From contig BFEA01000605.1 of assembly GCA_003427395.1 (NCBI GenBank), positions 184,416 to 211,497 of the forward strand: a DNA stretch of 27,082 bases. Direction: 5' to 3'. Below are positions 1 through 8,854 of the stretch, piece by piece. Under the pieces are notes generated by a model. That model was not told the DNA's origin. It saw only the letters and a list, made by a program, of their open reading frames with translations, and ran no database searches. The first letter of the stretch is position 1. Each line of letters starts with the position of its first letter. A program made the position numbers and the translations under genes. The stretch comes from Chara braunii. Taxonomy: Eukaryota; Streptophyta; Charophyceae; Charales; Characeae.

Positions 1-7
1 TGTCTCC

Positions 8-11
<4 letters not shown>

Positions 12-80
<69 letters not shown>

Positions 81-95
81 TGTGTGTGTGTGTGT
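12..95. repeat. CT then GT microsatellite
   Basis: A pure CT dinucleotide run of about 66 bases is followed directly by a GT run of about 17 bases. No gene is visible in the flanking 300 bases. Confidence 0.97.
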
Positions 96-313
96 CAGGG
101 CTTCTGCAGATGTTCAAGCCTTGAAGAACGTCGCACACACGTGAAGAGCACAAGCACACAGAGGTGATGATAGGAACACGAAGCAGAAGGGAGATGGTGA
201 AAATAGAGTGGCCGTAAATGAAGACACTGAAAAACATCAAGGAACGTCAACAACAATGAGCTACAAGTGGTGTGAAGACAAGTAGGTACCGGTAGGTAAA
301 AAAGAAAGAGGGG

Positions 314-1448
314 CTCGGCCTGGGCCAACCAAGTGCAGGCCTTGGAAAAAAAGGTAATTGTGGCACAAAAAAGTACCTGTGGTAAAGAACCCAAACGAAA
401 CATTACCAGTGGCAAAATAGGCCGAAATGTGGCAAGGAAAGGGAAGGCAGAAATGGAGAGGCATAAATTTAGCGGCATCGGACCTCAACAAAAAAAAGGA
501 CCGGTCCTGCACGGCGCGTCTTGGAGGGGGGAGTGGGGGTAGTGGAGGCGGTGGACGAAAAACAACGTATGGGGGGTCCAACTTCCTTCAATTTGGAAAA
601 AGAAAAAGGCCTCGGACACTTGCGACTAACAAAACGGACTTGCGGGGAAAAAAAAAAAAAAAAAGCATCGGCCTACACCGACCAAGTGCAGGCCTTCGAA
701 AAAAGGTACGTGTAGTATACCAGGCACGACAATAAGGGCTGAAGAAGTTTCCGATTGGCACCTTCTCTAGGTATTTGGCAAAATTCTCCCGCAACAGGGG
801 TAATGTTTGGGCACGTCTTTGTTTGGTCACTATTCGATAAGGGCTGACTTTTCTGCCCCTCTCGCCATTTGACATTGGCTTCAACCTGTTAGGCCTCCAC
901 GGTTGGTTTCACGACGGTCCTACTTTGTTCCATCTGCGGGTTCGGATCTCATACCGGTTCGGCCTCTGTTTCTCAGTTTCATTGACGGGGTGCTCTATTT
1001 TCCTTTCCCTACTTCTGCATGAATCAGGCTCGGAATACAACCCGGTTCCGCCTCTGTTTTTCCTGACCTCTCCGGTCATTGGTACCTTCTCAAGAGTTTC
1101 TTATTGGCACCTTCTCATGGTACAAGGCTAATTCCTCCCGCAACAGGGGTAATGTTCGGGGATATTGGGTTTTTGTCTGGTCATCTTTTGATAAGGGCTA
1201 ATTTTCTCAGCCCCCCGTCGCCATCTGACATGGGTTTCAACATGTTATGCCTCAGCGGATGGGTTCACGACGGCCCTTCTTTGGTTCCAGCTGCGGGTTC
1301 GGACCTCAAACCGATTCGGCCTCTGTTTCTCATCTTCTTCGACGTTTTCTGGCAGTGGGTGCTCTGTTTTTCCCTTCTTCCGAATGAATCGGGTTCGGAA
1401 TGCAAACCAGTTCGGCCTCTGTTTCCAGACCCATTTGGAGAAACCTGC
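314..1448. repeat. Diverged ~350-bp tandem repeats, non-coding
   Basis: The segment at 314-356 recurs at 666-708 (shared core CCAAGTGCAGGCCTT followed by an A run). The segment at about 745-1098 recurs at about 1095-1448 (shared CTCCCGCAACAGGGGTAATG at 786 and 1135). Both pairs are spaced about 350 bases. A shorter element ending GTTCGGCCTCTGTTT occurs four times, near 950, 1035, 1310 and 1410. Short open frames here are interrupted and differ between copies, so I see no gene. Confidence 0.75.
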
Positions 1449-1534
1449 TGACACCTCTACCTCCGAATCGGAAGACTCGCCTGTATTATACTATTTAAAC
1501 CTTGGTTCAGAGGTTCTCTACTATTTAAACCGAG

Positions 1535-1876
1535 AAGGAACAAGCTCGAGCGGCCTGAAACTTCGGATGGATCCGAGACACAAGATGACATGCCGGACAA
1601 GGCAGATTGCAGCGTCGGTCAGCGTCGCTCACGTCACTTTCGGCCAGGCAGCGGCTGTTGCACAGAGGGCTACGGACATGGCACCACATTTCATGGCATC
1701 CAATCCGAAAACCATCGTCACCGTCGCCGAGGGTGATCACGAGCCTTCGCCGTCGCAAGAAAATGACCCGACGATTTTGCAATAGGGACGTGCTCTATAT
1801 TCTGTGCGGGTGCTGATCATCGGCCCCTATGCAGCGTATTGATGGAAAGAGGAGTTTCTTTCAATAGGTGTTTATG
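1535..1876. repeat. Dispersed ~340-bp repeat, distant copy
   Basis: This stretch is nearly identical to 10416-10757, at a constant offset of 8,881 bases. It contains one copy of the window-wide palindrome (CGGATGGATCCG at 1564). A more diverged third copy lies at about 10780-10975. An open frame crosses it on both strands, but it is not preserved in the third copy, so I treat it as a repeat and not a gene. Confidence 0.85.
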
Positions 1877-2577
1877 GAAAATTCCCGACCCTATTTCCCC
1901 ACCCCGATTTCTTCGGGAACTGGCAAAACCTCGTAATTTCCCAACACTTGCGGAGGTACTAGTGGTTTAAGGTTTTTGACTTTTAACCTAGGTTACCAAT
2001 GGTCCGGAGACGGGACGTCTCCCCCATACATCTGGTACCCCCGTCCTCCGGATTTTCGAACGATGGCTTTTTGACACTAAATAATATATAAAAAAAAATG
2101 ACAGTGTTGCGCATGCCCTAGAAACCTCCCACAAAAATTTCCAGATTTTTCTGAGCATTCGGTGATAGGGTGGGTTTTCGGGTAGAGGGGGGGGATACGA
2201 GTGGTTTTGGTGGGGATAGGAGGGGTATCGGTGGGGCTTGGAATCTTTGAAGATTTTTATTGTTTATTCCAATTGCCCAAATGAGCCAAAACCTCAACTC
2301 GAAGTCAGGCAAGGTAATGTAGAGAAGAAAAAGGAAAGGAAGGTGATGATCTCTTTAGAGGAAGAGGACGTGGAGTGAGCAAAGGTAAAGTGGATTCAAA
2401 ATGAGGGGATATTAGAATCATGAACCCCGGGGGGCTGCGTTGTGTGATGAGGATGAAATAACAAGGGCGAAAGGTCAATTCAACCAAACAATTGGAGGGA
2501 ATCAACCATGTTGGGAACCACCTGCGAATCTGTAAGAAAGGCCAAGCTCCTATCAAGGGTCAGGCAGACTAAGTTGA
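1877..2577. other. No gene seen; small hairpin near 2003-2051
   Basis: I see no credible coding frame in these 700 bases. The only structure noted is an imperfect inverted repeat, CCGGAGACGGG near 2003 against CCCGTCCTCCGG near 2040, followed by AT-rich sequence. Confidence 0.5.
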
Positions 2578-2940
2578 GGACCAGGACCAGGTGCCTTTAG
2601 CGGACCAAGCTCCCTAGGTGGTTCAGGATCCTATTGGATGCCCCAACTCCCACTTTTAGGCAATGTTCCAAACCTGGGCATAAACCCAAGGTCGACCTCA
2701 ACAAATTATGTGACGGATCAAGAATTGTTAACAAACTCAGCAAGCAATACGGAAGGAACCTGTGAGGTTGTAAACTCATTATTTGAAGATATCATTAAAG
2801 ATCTCAAGGGAAAATGCGATGCAACGGCAGAAGAGGCTAAGTTATTGCAGAAATTCTACAACGCTGCGCCTTGGAGCAGGCATGTACTTTTCATCATGGC
2901 AAGTTTCATAGTAAAACTGGGATATATCCGAATCAAATAA
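2578..2940 (+). CDS. Short protein-like fragment, unknown function
   Basis: The frame is open from just after a TGA at 2575-2577 to the stop at 2938-2940, with an ATG at 2638. The upstream part is Gly/Ser/Pro-rich. The middle (about residues 40-80 from the ATG) looks like a soluble helical protein segment with alternating acidic and hydrophobic residues, for example FEDIIKDLKGKCDATAEEAK. The last ~14 codons are made from a repeat that recurs at 3001-3040, so the natural C-terminus is probably lost. The same Ser/Gly-rich composition continues upstream of the TGA, which suggests a broken gene or an exon of one. I do not recognise the family. It could also be a chance frame. Confidence 0.3.
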   Translation, partial: GPGPGAFSGPSSLGGSGSYWMPQLPLLGNVPNLGINPRSTSTNYVTDQELLTNSASNTEGTCEVVNSLFEDIIKDLKGKCDATAEEAKLLQKFYNAAPWSRHVLFIMASFIVKLGYIRIK

Positions 2941-3040
2941 TGAAATGAGCCCGCAGCAACCATTAGAGAGCTACACAAATCCTTATTAATTACAAGTTGA
3001 CAAGTTTCATAGTAAAACTAGGATATATCCGAATCAAATA
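2900..3040. repeat. 40-bp direct repeat (2900-2939 and 3001-3040)
   Basis: Two 40-base copies with one mismatch, spaced 101 bases. Each ends in GGATATATCCGAATCAAATA, which resembles the right half of the window-wide palindrome plus its frequent CCGAATCAAA tail. A related half-site lies near 3597-3611. Confidence 0.9.
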
Positions 3041-3211
3041 TTTCATTATTCAGATGGAGAAAATCCGTTATGTTATCAACCGTACGTCATTCATTAAATA
3101 TCCTTCACTCAATCAAAAGGTTGATATATGATCATAGCCCGGATCACCCTCCGAGGAAAAATTAACCAATATGTTATCATTCCAATAACAATTATAGCTT
3201 ACCAGACATTT

Positions 3212-3559
3212 CTTAAAACAAAAGGGCGTCGGACGGAGTGAAGTGGTGGGCAGCATTATATAGAGATGTTATCATTTGTCGCTTGCCGGGTTCGACCTCG
3301 CAACCATGAACTTGTAACATCCCTACCCTATGCTGCCCACCACTCCGCCACTGTCCTCGCCGAGATCAAATGATGTATGTTAACAAATAAAAGTGCACCC
3401 TCGGGAACCCCTTAAGAACTCTAGTAACCATCAGTCTTAAATTTCAACTAGATGGCGGATGCATGTACATTATCACTTCACCAAACATTTCTCAGAACAA
3501 ACGGGCATCGTACGGAGTGAAGTGGTGGGGAGCATATTATATAGAGATGTTATCATCTG
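3212..3559 (-). repeat. Possible tRNA-derived SINE head and related repeats
   Basis: On the minus strand, TGGCGGAGTGGT (3339-3350) matches the box A consensus TRGCNNAGYNGG at all but the last base. About 50 bases downstream, GGTCGAACCC (around 3290-3299) resembles box B. The family known for this layout is tRNA-derived SINEs transcribed by RNA polymerase III. A direct repeat with the core GGAGTGAAGTGGTGGG-AGCAT...TATATAGAGATGTTATCAT occurs at about 3212-3272 and 3496-3559. Its GGAGTG...TGGTGGGCAGCAT part is inverted relative to the box A region. No acceptor-stem pairing or anticodon arm is evident, so this is not a functional tRNA. Confidence 0.35.
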
Positions 3560-3935
3560 AGGATTGGACATTGGAGAAGGCTCAAACGAATGCGTAGGAT
3601 ACATCCGAATCAAACTGTGTACAGATTATAAGATGCTGAAGTGACCAAGAACCTTATAATTATTTTGAAAGATCTCACTGGATTTTGAAGACAATTGACA
3701 ACTCATGAGAACTAGATTGAAAAGGGATACAAATAAAAAACAGAGCGGGACACCCAACCTACATAAGCAGGCAGACAACCATTGTCGAGACAAATGAGAA
3801 GTACGTCGTAAAAGCTGATAACAGTCATCTGGTCCCAATATTGTGAATTCGTAACGGTTACCTCAAAAGTTTCCATTAAACAAATAGTTGGCAAGGCTAT
3901 GTTGGACCGTCCACACTTAACCAAAATATTTCCAT
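3560..3935. other. No gene seen
   Basis: AT-rich sequence without a supported coding frame. Short frames on the minus strand are unremarkable. Confidence 0.5.
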
Positions 3936-4088
3936 GAAAATTTCAACTAATCGGACATCCTAACACAAAAATTTGGAAATGTCGAGATTTATCTCTAAAA
4001 AAGCCTACACTATGAAAACATTCACAAATCCGACATTCTGACGGAACTCTAAAAACGTAAGACTCGTTACCAAAGTGTCCGAGCTTGA

Positions 4089-4310
4089 AATCTTGAAAAA
4101 AAGCCTCTTCGCAAAGCGTTCGCTAGCGGTTCCCATGTTGAACCGTCCACAATGCAAGCCGAGATAGGAGGTTAGGGCAGACCTTCGAAACCCGTAATGA
4201 AAACCGATAAAACTTGAACGTCTCCCCCAGCCACGACAACAGCACGTCTCAAGAACACAAGAACATCTGCAGCTTGCAGATAAGCTACTGTAAAATCTCC
4301 CAGCATCCAG
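4089..4310 (-). pseudogene. Upstream copy of a duplicated protein fragment (broken)
   Basis: Read on the minus strand, this encodes a segment clearly homologous to the one at 4630-4920. Both contain NWM-GDFT-AYL, LRRAV--AGGD, FEGLP-PPI-AC-VDGSTWE and NALRRGFF in the same order. In this copy a TAA stop at 4172-4174 interrupts the frame exactly where the other copy has a Gln codon (LP*PP against LPQPP), and a second stop follows after about 35 further codons. The surrounding DNA (about 3936-4310 and 4442-4855) is a tandem duplication at an offset of about 530 bases. Homology between the copies at protein level suggests an ancestral coding sequence. I do not recognise the family. Confidence 0.55.
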
Positions 4311-4366
4311 TTTCCCCCTTAACGCTCTTGTGTTTGGTTGTCGTAACAGTATCCTTATTCTCTGGG

Positions 4367-4380
4367 TCGGATGCATCCGA
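4367..4380. repeat. Isolated palindrome TCGGATGCATCCGA
   Basis: Perfect 14-base palindrome of the window-wide family, followed by the common tail ACCACAACC. Confidence 0.9.
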
Positions 4381-4629
4381 ACCACAACCGACCATGAGCC
4401 AGGGTCGGTACTCGTGGCTTTCATTAATACTTTACAGTGTGCAAATTTCAACTAATCTGACATTCGACCACAAAACTTGGGAAGTGTCGAGACTCGTCTC
4501 TTAAATTGGTGAAAATTAAAAATAATCAGAAAATGACTATACTACGAAAATGTTTACAAATCCGACAAAATGACACAAAACTCTAGAAACGTAAGACTGG
4601 TCACCAAACGTGTTAAAAAGTTGAAGTCT

Positions 4630-4920
4630 TCAGAAGAAGCCTCTTCGCAGAGCGTTCACTATCCGTTCCCATGTCGAACCGTCCACCATGCAAGCTGGGA
4701 TTGGAGGTTGAGGCAGACCTTCAAACTCCGTAATGGCAAACGAGAAACCCTCAATGTCACCCCCTGCTCCGAGCACAGCACGTCTCAAGGCAAAAAGAAC
4801 TTCTGAAGCTTTTAGATAAGCTCTTGTAAAATCTCCTCGCATCCAATTTTCTCCCCGACGCTCATATATTCGCATGCCGAAAATGTTCAGATTAGTAAAC
4901 CTCACCATGATGACGAACAT
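4630..4920 (-). pseudogene. Downstream copy of the duplicated protein fragment (96 codons)
   Basis: The frame is open from ATG at 4918-4920 to TGA at 4630-4632. The conserved block shared with 4089-4310 begins around residue 25 and runs to the end (GDFTRAYLKASEVLFALRRA, then AGGDIEGF, then LPQPPIPAC, then VDGSTWE, then NALRRGFF). Weak similarity between the two copies continues beyond the stop in other frames, so this copy is probably also truncated. There are no transmembrane or signal segments and no recognisable catalytic motif. The agreement of two diverged copies is the main reason to think it once encoded protein. Function unknown. Confidence 0.5.
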
Positions 4921-5321
4921 TGTCCGTCCACCCGCTACGATCTTGAAGATTCTTTCATATTGAAAAGGAAACGCTCCTCCCTTTGTAACGTGGTCAGTCG
5001 TTCAGACACTTTTATTTCAATAAATCCCGAATTCTCAGCCATGTTTTCGAAGTACGTCGAAAAAGGAAAGTCTCCAGACTGCAAAAGACAAAAAGTAACA
5101 ATAAAAGCGTTTCATCAAGGTCAGGATCGAAAGCCCGAGGTCATGCTATGACGACAAAAACGCCCCCACGCTCAATGTCAAAAATTGATGAAGAACTCTT
5201 GTTGATTTGAAGCGCGTAACCCAGAGAGCACAAATCATTAAGCGATGTATTCCATGGAGTCAAGTGTGGTGTGCACAGACCAGCATGGCAATACGTTCTC
5301 CTCACGAAAAGACGACAACCA
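4921..5321. other. No gene seen
   Basis: I see no supported feature in this 400-base stretch between the duplicated fragments and the 3' end of the minus-strand transposase-like gene. Confidence 0.5.
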
Positions 5322-5561
5322 TCACACTCTGGATGAGGTAACCTCCTGCCCGCTCCCTTCTCCGGAAACGCTTTGTGTTTGAGCGGCGGCGCCGTTTTCT
5401 AGAACGGGGGTTGCATATTTTCTTACTTTCAAAGGAATCACAAGACCGGTGGTAAAATTTTTGGAGGACTCGCAGACATTCTTCCTCGTTTGTCTCATCC
5501 AAGAAAACGCAACGGTTGTGACATGTTGATACTCTTCCTCGTGCCCTGGAACTTTTTTCTA
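5322..5561 (-). pseudogene. C-terminal piece of the transposase-like gene beyond an in-frame TAG
   Basis: Directly after the TAG (5559-5561) the same frame continues with about 78 codons: basic at first (KKVPGHEEEYQHV), then SWMRQTRKNV, then VIPLKVRKYATPV and a Gly/Ser/Gln tail, ending at TGA 5322-5324. From my recollection of the family, a W-rich segment followed by an 'IPL' strand is expected near the end of such proteins. That supports this being a true continuation and not chance. Inference only. Confidence 0.5.
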
Positions 5562-5963
5562 TTTTTTTTCCCAGGCGTCGGCATACAATTCTCTTAGTGT
5601 GCTCGCTTTTCCGATTGGAACCCAGTACTCCACTTTGAATTGGTTGTAAGTTGGCGAATCTTCATTCTTATCAACTTCACTGCGAACCTGGCCAACCCAA
5701 AAAAACACTCCTTGATGTATGTTCTTGTCTGATGGTCGCATAATGACAAAACTGTCGACATGCACATCTTCGAAAGGATCAAAGCTGGCCTTAGGCTTGT
5801 CCCTCTGAAGACCCACGAACAGAGGTTCTCTCTGTAATTCGGATGCATCCGAATCAAAGCAAGAACTCCTGTCTTCAACGACATGTGTGGCCTTTGACCA
5901 GAATTCGGTGATGGGTGCCGATTGTCGATAATGTCCCCCGCGTGTTTGATGTGATCTTCCCAA
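5559..5963 (-). pseudogene. C-terminal domain segment of the transposase-like gene (shifted frame)
   Basis: From about residue 45 this 134-codon segment has the look of a small beta-rich domain: VHVDSFVIMRPSD, then FFWVGQVRSEVD, then FKVEYWVPIGK, then LRELYADAWEKK. This is similar in feel to BAH-like or chromo-like modules that often follow the catalytic core of such proteins. It lies in a different frame from the core ORF and overlaps the core's last codons. Near residue 40 the sequence FDSDASE is encoded by one copy of the window-wide palindrome (5838-5853), so the palindrome sits inside the coding region. The exact join to the core cannot be fixed by eye. Confidence 0.5.
5838..5853. repeat. 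Palindrome TTCGGATGCATCCGAA inside a coding frame
   Basis: Perfect 16-base palindrome. It lies within the C-terminal part of the transposase-like gene and is followed by TCAAAG, the same tail seen in half-copies near 2930, 3030 and 3605. Confidence 0.9.
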
Positions 5964-7707
5964 ACCGAAAAACTCTATCTATTCTAGTCACCTCTTTGTC
6001 TCGGAAAGTCATCCAAGTTTCTCTTTTTTTTTCATACACTTCCAAAAACCTCTTCACACTCTCCAAACCGTTTTTGTAATCGTCAAGGAACGCTGGTTGG
6101 ACCGGCAGAGGATCGAAAGGTTGCTGCGGACCAGCGTAACCACCGTTGTCTGTTTGTTTGAACCAGTAAAGAGGACCATCCTCGGGCAACCACTTAGCGT
6201 CTGTGCAATACTCTTTATATGACATAGCGAGATTATCACCTATCATGTAGAATTTAAGCAAATGAGGTTTCGAAATCCCTATCATGCACTTTGTAACGTG
6301 CGGATAAATAAGACCTCTCCTGTCTACTATCTTATCAAGAAAAATACACCGCGGAGGAGTCTTATGAGACCGCTCTAGTAAAAGGAACAACTCATCCATT
6401 TTGTAGGCATCATTGTCCTTCAGTTTTTTGGAGAAAACACTAAACGTGGCATCGACGTCAGTGTGTGTGTGTCCAACTATCATAAAACCAATTTCTATTT
6501 CCTTGAAAATCCCGAACTTCACAAGAAGTGCTGCCAATGCGCAAATGAATCTATTCTTGTTTTCTTTGAAACAGTTGTTAGCTTGAATACGAAGAAATGG
6601 CGGTAGAGGTTTCCCACTGGATTGGATTTCCGTAAGAGTCCGCATTAAACACGTCGCCGTACTGCTGGGGCCGTGTGTGTAGTAAGGAAAATATGTGTAA
6701 ACATATATAGACGGATCCCGGCCATGGACCAGAACGGCCGTGAGACCAGTCTTCATCATCCTCTCGTGGTGCAAGTCCTTCGAGTAGTTAGCCTGTCCTA
6801 TATGAGGTATGGTAGTTTTCTTTTGATCCATGCNNTCNATAATGATGCANAGACACTCGGANTGNCGCAAGATNNAATCCATTTTGCAGCGGCTATAGTC
6901 TAGCCTGTGGTTGACTTGCAGCTCTTCATGTTTCCGCATCCTATCTTTGGATTTCTTACGGTCCCTCTCGTACNTCGACTTNGCNATGCACTGCTTGTAG
7001 AATATACATTTTGCGCACTTTGTGAATGTGTTGGACATAGCTAGACTCACGTGCCAGAAGTGCTTACTCCACATAGCGTAGAAAGTTAACTCCGACACAA
7101 CTTCCGAGTGACACATCAAAAGATCAGAGCGCAATGATTCATAAATTGCTCGGTTTGTGAATGCCGCAGGAATCCTATGGCGAGGACGACAAACTCTGTC
7201 TTTCCAGACCATATCATTCGGCATACTATTGGCGTGGTTATCGATGAATCGTTTCAACAGTGCAAGCATCGTGAGGTCTTTTTCGGATGGTTTAGACAAG
7301 CCCGAGTGCCCATGCTCCCTAACGACAACACGGTTATCGTACATCCTTTTGTAGACATAGAAGGTGTTACGAGAAATGTCGAGAATGTTACAGTATACCT
7401 GCACGCACATCTTCCGTTTGCAAGCTACTGGCCTGACCCGCTTAGCACCACCTTCCATAACCGTGAAGTCATGTATGGTTCGCAACCACCACTTCATCAT
7501 TTTCGTGAAACTTTTGGAGTAGAATGCCTCCCGCACCGGCCTGGCATCTTCGACTGTCAGTTCAGCGCAACACATCCGCCTACAACAGAGCATCCCTCGC
7601 ACTGCCTGAAGTGACTGCAACCTGAGTTTGCCCATAGCTCGCCGATGATGTGTCTTTTTGGCCGGTTCTCTGTTTGCCATAGAATAGGGTCTTCTTTCAC
7701 CGGGCAT
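5875..7707 (-). CDS. Transposase-like core ORF, 610 codons from an internal ATG
   Basis: The longest intact piece of the gene. In order: a Cys-rich N-terminal patch (about residue 37, MLCCRRMCC); a basic helical region; a Cys cluster near residue 230 (CAKCIFYKQC), which may bind zinc; a strand ending MDQKKTTIPH; a second motif QANNCFKENKNRF; and GHTHTDVDATFS about 40 residues later. The family I compare with normally reads DGMDQ, then QxDNCxxENKNR, then GHTHxxxD. The first acidic residue falls in a codon containing N (GAN, so D or E), and the last motif is intact. The middle Asp is Asn here (codon at 6577-6579, AAC instead of the expected GAC). The ATG at 7705-7707 is internal: coding sense continues upstream to the TAG at 7831-7833. 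Proposed role: nicking or joining of element DNA in the nucleus. Confidence 0.7.
   Translation of the reverse strand: MPGERRPYSMANREPAKKTHHRRAMGKLRLQSLQAVRGMLCCRRMCCAELTVEDARPVREAFYSKSFTKMMKWWLRTIHDFTVMEGGAKRVRPVACKRKMCVQVYCNILDISRNTFYVYKRMYDNRVVVREHGHSGLSKPSEKDLTMLALLKRFIDNHANSMPNDMVWKDRVCRPRHRIPAAFTNRAIYESLRSDLLMCHSEVVSELTFYAMWSKHFWHVSLAMSNTFTKCAKCIFYKQCXXKSXYERDRKKSKDRMRKHEELQVNHRLDYSRCKMDXILXXSECXCIIXXXMDQKKTTIPHIGQANYSKDLHHERMMKTGLTAVLVHGRDPSIYVYTYFPYYTHGPSSTATCLMRTLTEIQSSGKPLPPFLRIQANNCFKENKNRFICALAALLVKFGIFKEIEIGFMIVGHTHTDVDATFSVFSKKLKDNDAYKMDELFLLLERSHKTPPRCIFLDKIVDRRGLIYPHVTKCMIGISKPHLLKFYMIGDNLAMSYKEYCTDAKWLPEDGPLYWFKQTDNGGYAGPQQPFDPLPVQPAFLDDYKNGLESVKRFLEVYEKKRETWMTFRDKEVTRIDRVFRFGKITSNTRGTLSTIGTHHRILVKGHTCR
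6834..6985. other. Eleven isolated ambiguous bases
   Basis: Single or paired Ns at 6834, 6835, 6838, 6850, 6862, 6865, 6874, 6875, 6974, 6982 and 6985 lie within the transposase core. They look like unresolved consensus among copies of a repeat and not like a scaffold gap. Confidence 0.95.
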
Positions 7708-7830
7708 AGACGCCGGCGAAATGTACCGTATGTGGCGGTCCTCTTCGGAGAGACAGCGCGAGCTCTGACTATCTCGTGAATAGCAGTACTCAGTGATTTC
7801 ATCCGTGGACGGTCCTTGACTCTCCTGGCA

Positions 7831-8343
7831 CTACGGAGGGGTAGACGAGGAAACCCTATCACCCCCATCGACAAGTCCCAAGGATGAACCAGGAGTGGTG
7901 CAGTTGTTCGCACTATACACGTACTTCGTCCCACTATAACTACAGTCACCGAGATTCCCCTCGGGTATGGAGCTCGACCTCCCAGCGTTGGTCATTTCAG
8001 AACATGCTGAAGAGACTCGGGATGTACAATCGACACTAAGAAACTGGCCCCCGCTTCCAGTGTTTATGTGGTCTTCGAGCACGTCACGACAGATGTACGA
8101 ATGCGCGGTGGAGGTGGACAACTGTGTTCTCTTCCGTCGATGTTGAGTGTTTGAGTCACGTGACCGTTTTCCAAAGGAAGCACATGGCTCGAGTCGAGAA
8201 GAAGTACTATTGGCACTGCTCGGAACTCCAACGCCCATAACCAATTCCTTCCCGGCCAATTCCTGTCGAAAACATAACGGAAGGCAAGCTGGCGTGGGAG
8301 GGAAGTCTTGATCGACCGTCGTCGTATCACACTCGCGAAGCAT
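7831..8343 (-). pseudogene. N-terminal Ser/Thr-rich part of the transposase-like gene
   Basis: The first ATG of this frame is at 8341-8343. The frame runs to the TAG at 7831-7833 and then continues, in phase, into the core. It encodes a low-complexity Ser/Thr/Gly-rich segment with a basic patch (GKRSRDSNTQHRRKR) that could serve as a nuclear localisation signal. The frame is open further upstream to about 8504 but without an ATG. Disordered N-terminal tails are common in eukaryotic transposases, so the link to the core rests on shared frame and adjacency. Confidence 0.45.
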
Positions 8344-8458
8344 GTGTTGAGAAGCGTTCGACTTTTCCCTGCGAGCAGAACAACAGACGTTGACCCAAAT
8401 CACACCAATCCCTGCGAGCACTATAGAGGGCAGCACAACGAAACAAAAAGATAGTGCA

Positions 8459-8752
8459 TAGCCAGCCTTGAACCGGACGACAAGCCTTGACCCGCACCGA
8501 TTTTACATGTACGGTGTAGAAATGGCGGGCGCGTAAGTATGTAACATATTTTAGAGTCGGATGAATCCGACGCAACGACGCAGACAAATATCGGACTTGA
8601 CATTAGACGTGCACAACCAGCCTTAAACTGGACTACTAGCCTTGCCCAGCACCGATTAGACATGTTGTAGAAATGGTGGGTGCGCAAATATGTAACTGAT
8701 TTTAGAGTCGGATGAATCTGACACAATGATGCAGGTAAATATTGGCAAGTCC
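8459..8752. repeat. Two tandem ~150-bp units, each with a palindrome
   Basis: Units at about 8459-8602 and 8614-8752 share CAGCCTT-AA-C-GGAC, a GTAGAAATGG-GGG-GCG stretch and TTTTAGAGTCGGATGAATC-GAC. The first palindrome is perfect (8557-8570). The second (8708-8721) has one CpG changed (ATCTGA). Confidence 0.9.
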
Positions 8753-8773
8753 GCATCGTCGCAGGTTCTTATG

Positions 8774-8787
8774 TCGGATGCATCCGA
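8774..8787. repeat. Isolated palindrome TCGGATGCATCCGA
   Basis: Perfect copy, just outside the tandem units at 8459-8752. Confidence 0.9.
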
Positions 8788-8854
8788 GACACTTAAATCC
8801 CATGAGATTTAGACAAATGCAGCGCATACCACCAGTGCGTCAAGTATGCAATGT

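Larger units (their letters stand above)
5322..8343 (-). pseudogene. Decayed transposase-like gene (DUF7869-type core), whole extent
   Basis: Four open segments read from right to left on the minus strand make one continuous protein. They are an N-terminal Ser/Thr-rich part (8343-7834), a core (7830-5878), a C-terminal part in another frame (about 5963-5562) and a final piece (5558-5322). The N-terminal part and the core share one frame, split only by a TAG at 7831-7833. A frame change occurs somewhere between about 5990 and 5830. A second in-frame TAG lies at 5559-5561, after which coding sense continues for about 78 codons to a TGA at 5322-5324. I associate the core with the DUF7869 family of plant, fungal and animal repeat proteins, which I infer to have an RNase H/DDE-like fold. 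Eleven isolated Ns fall in the core. The element is almost certainly inactive as assembled. Terminal inverted repeats were not identified. Confidence 0.7.

Noticed and set aside
7157-7614. A 145-codon plus-strand frame
   Set aside because: It is antisense to the well-supported transposase core and has no protein character of its own.
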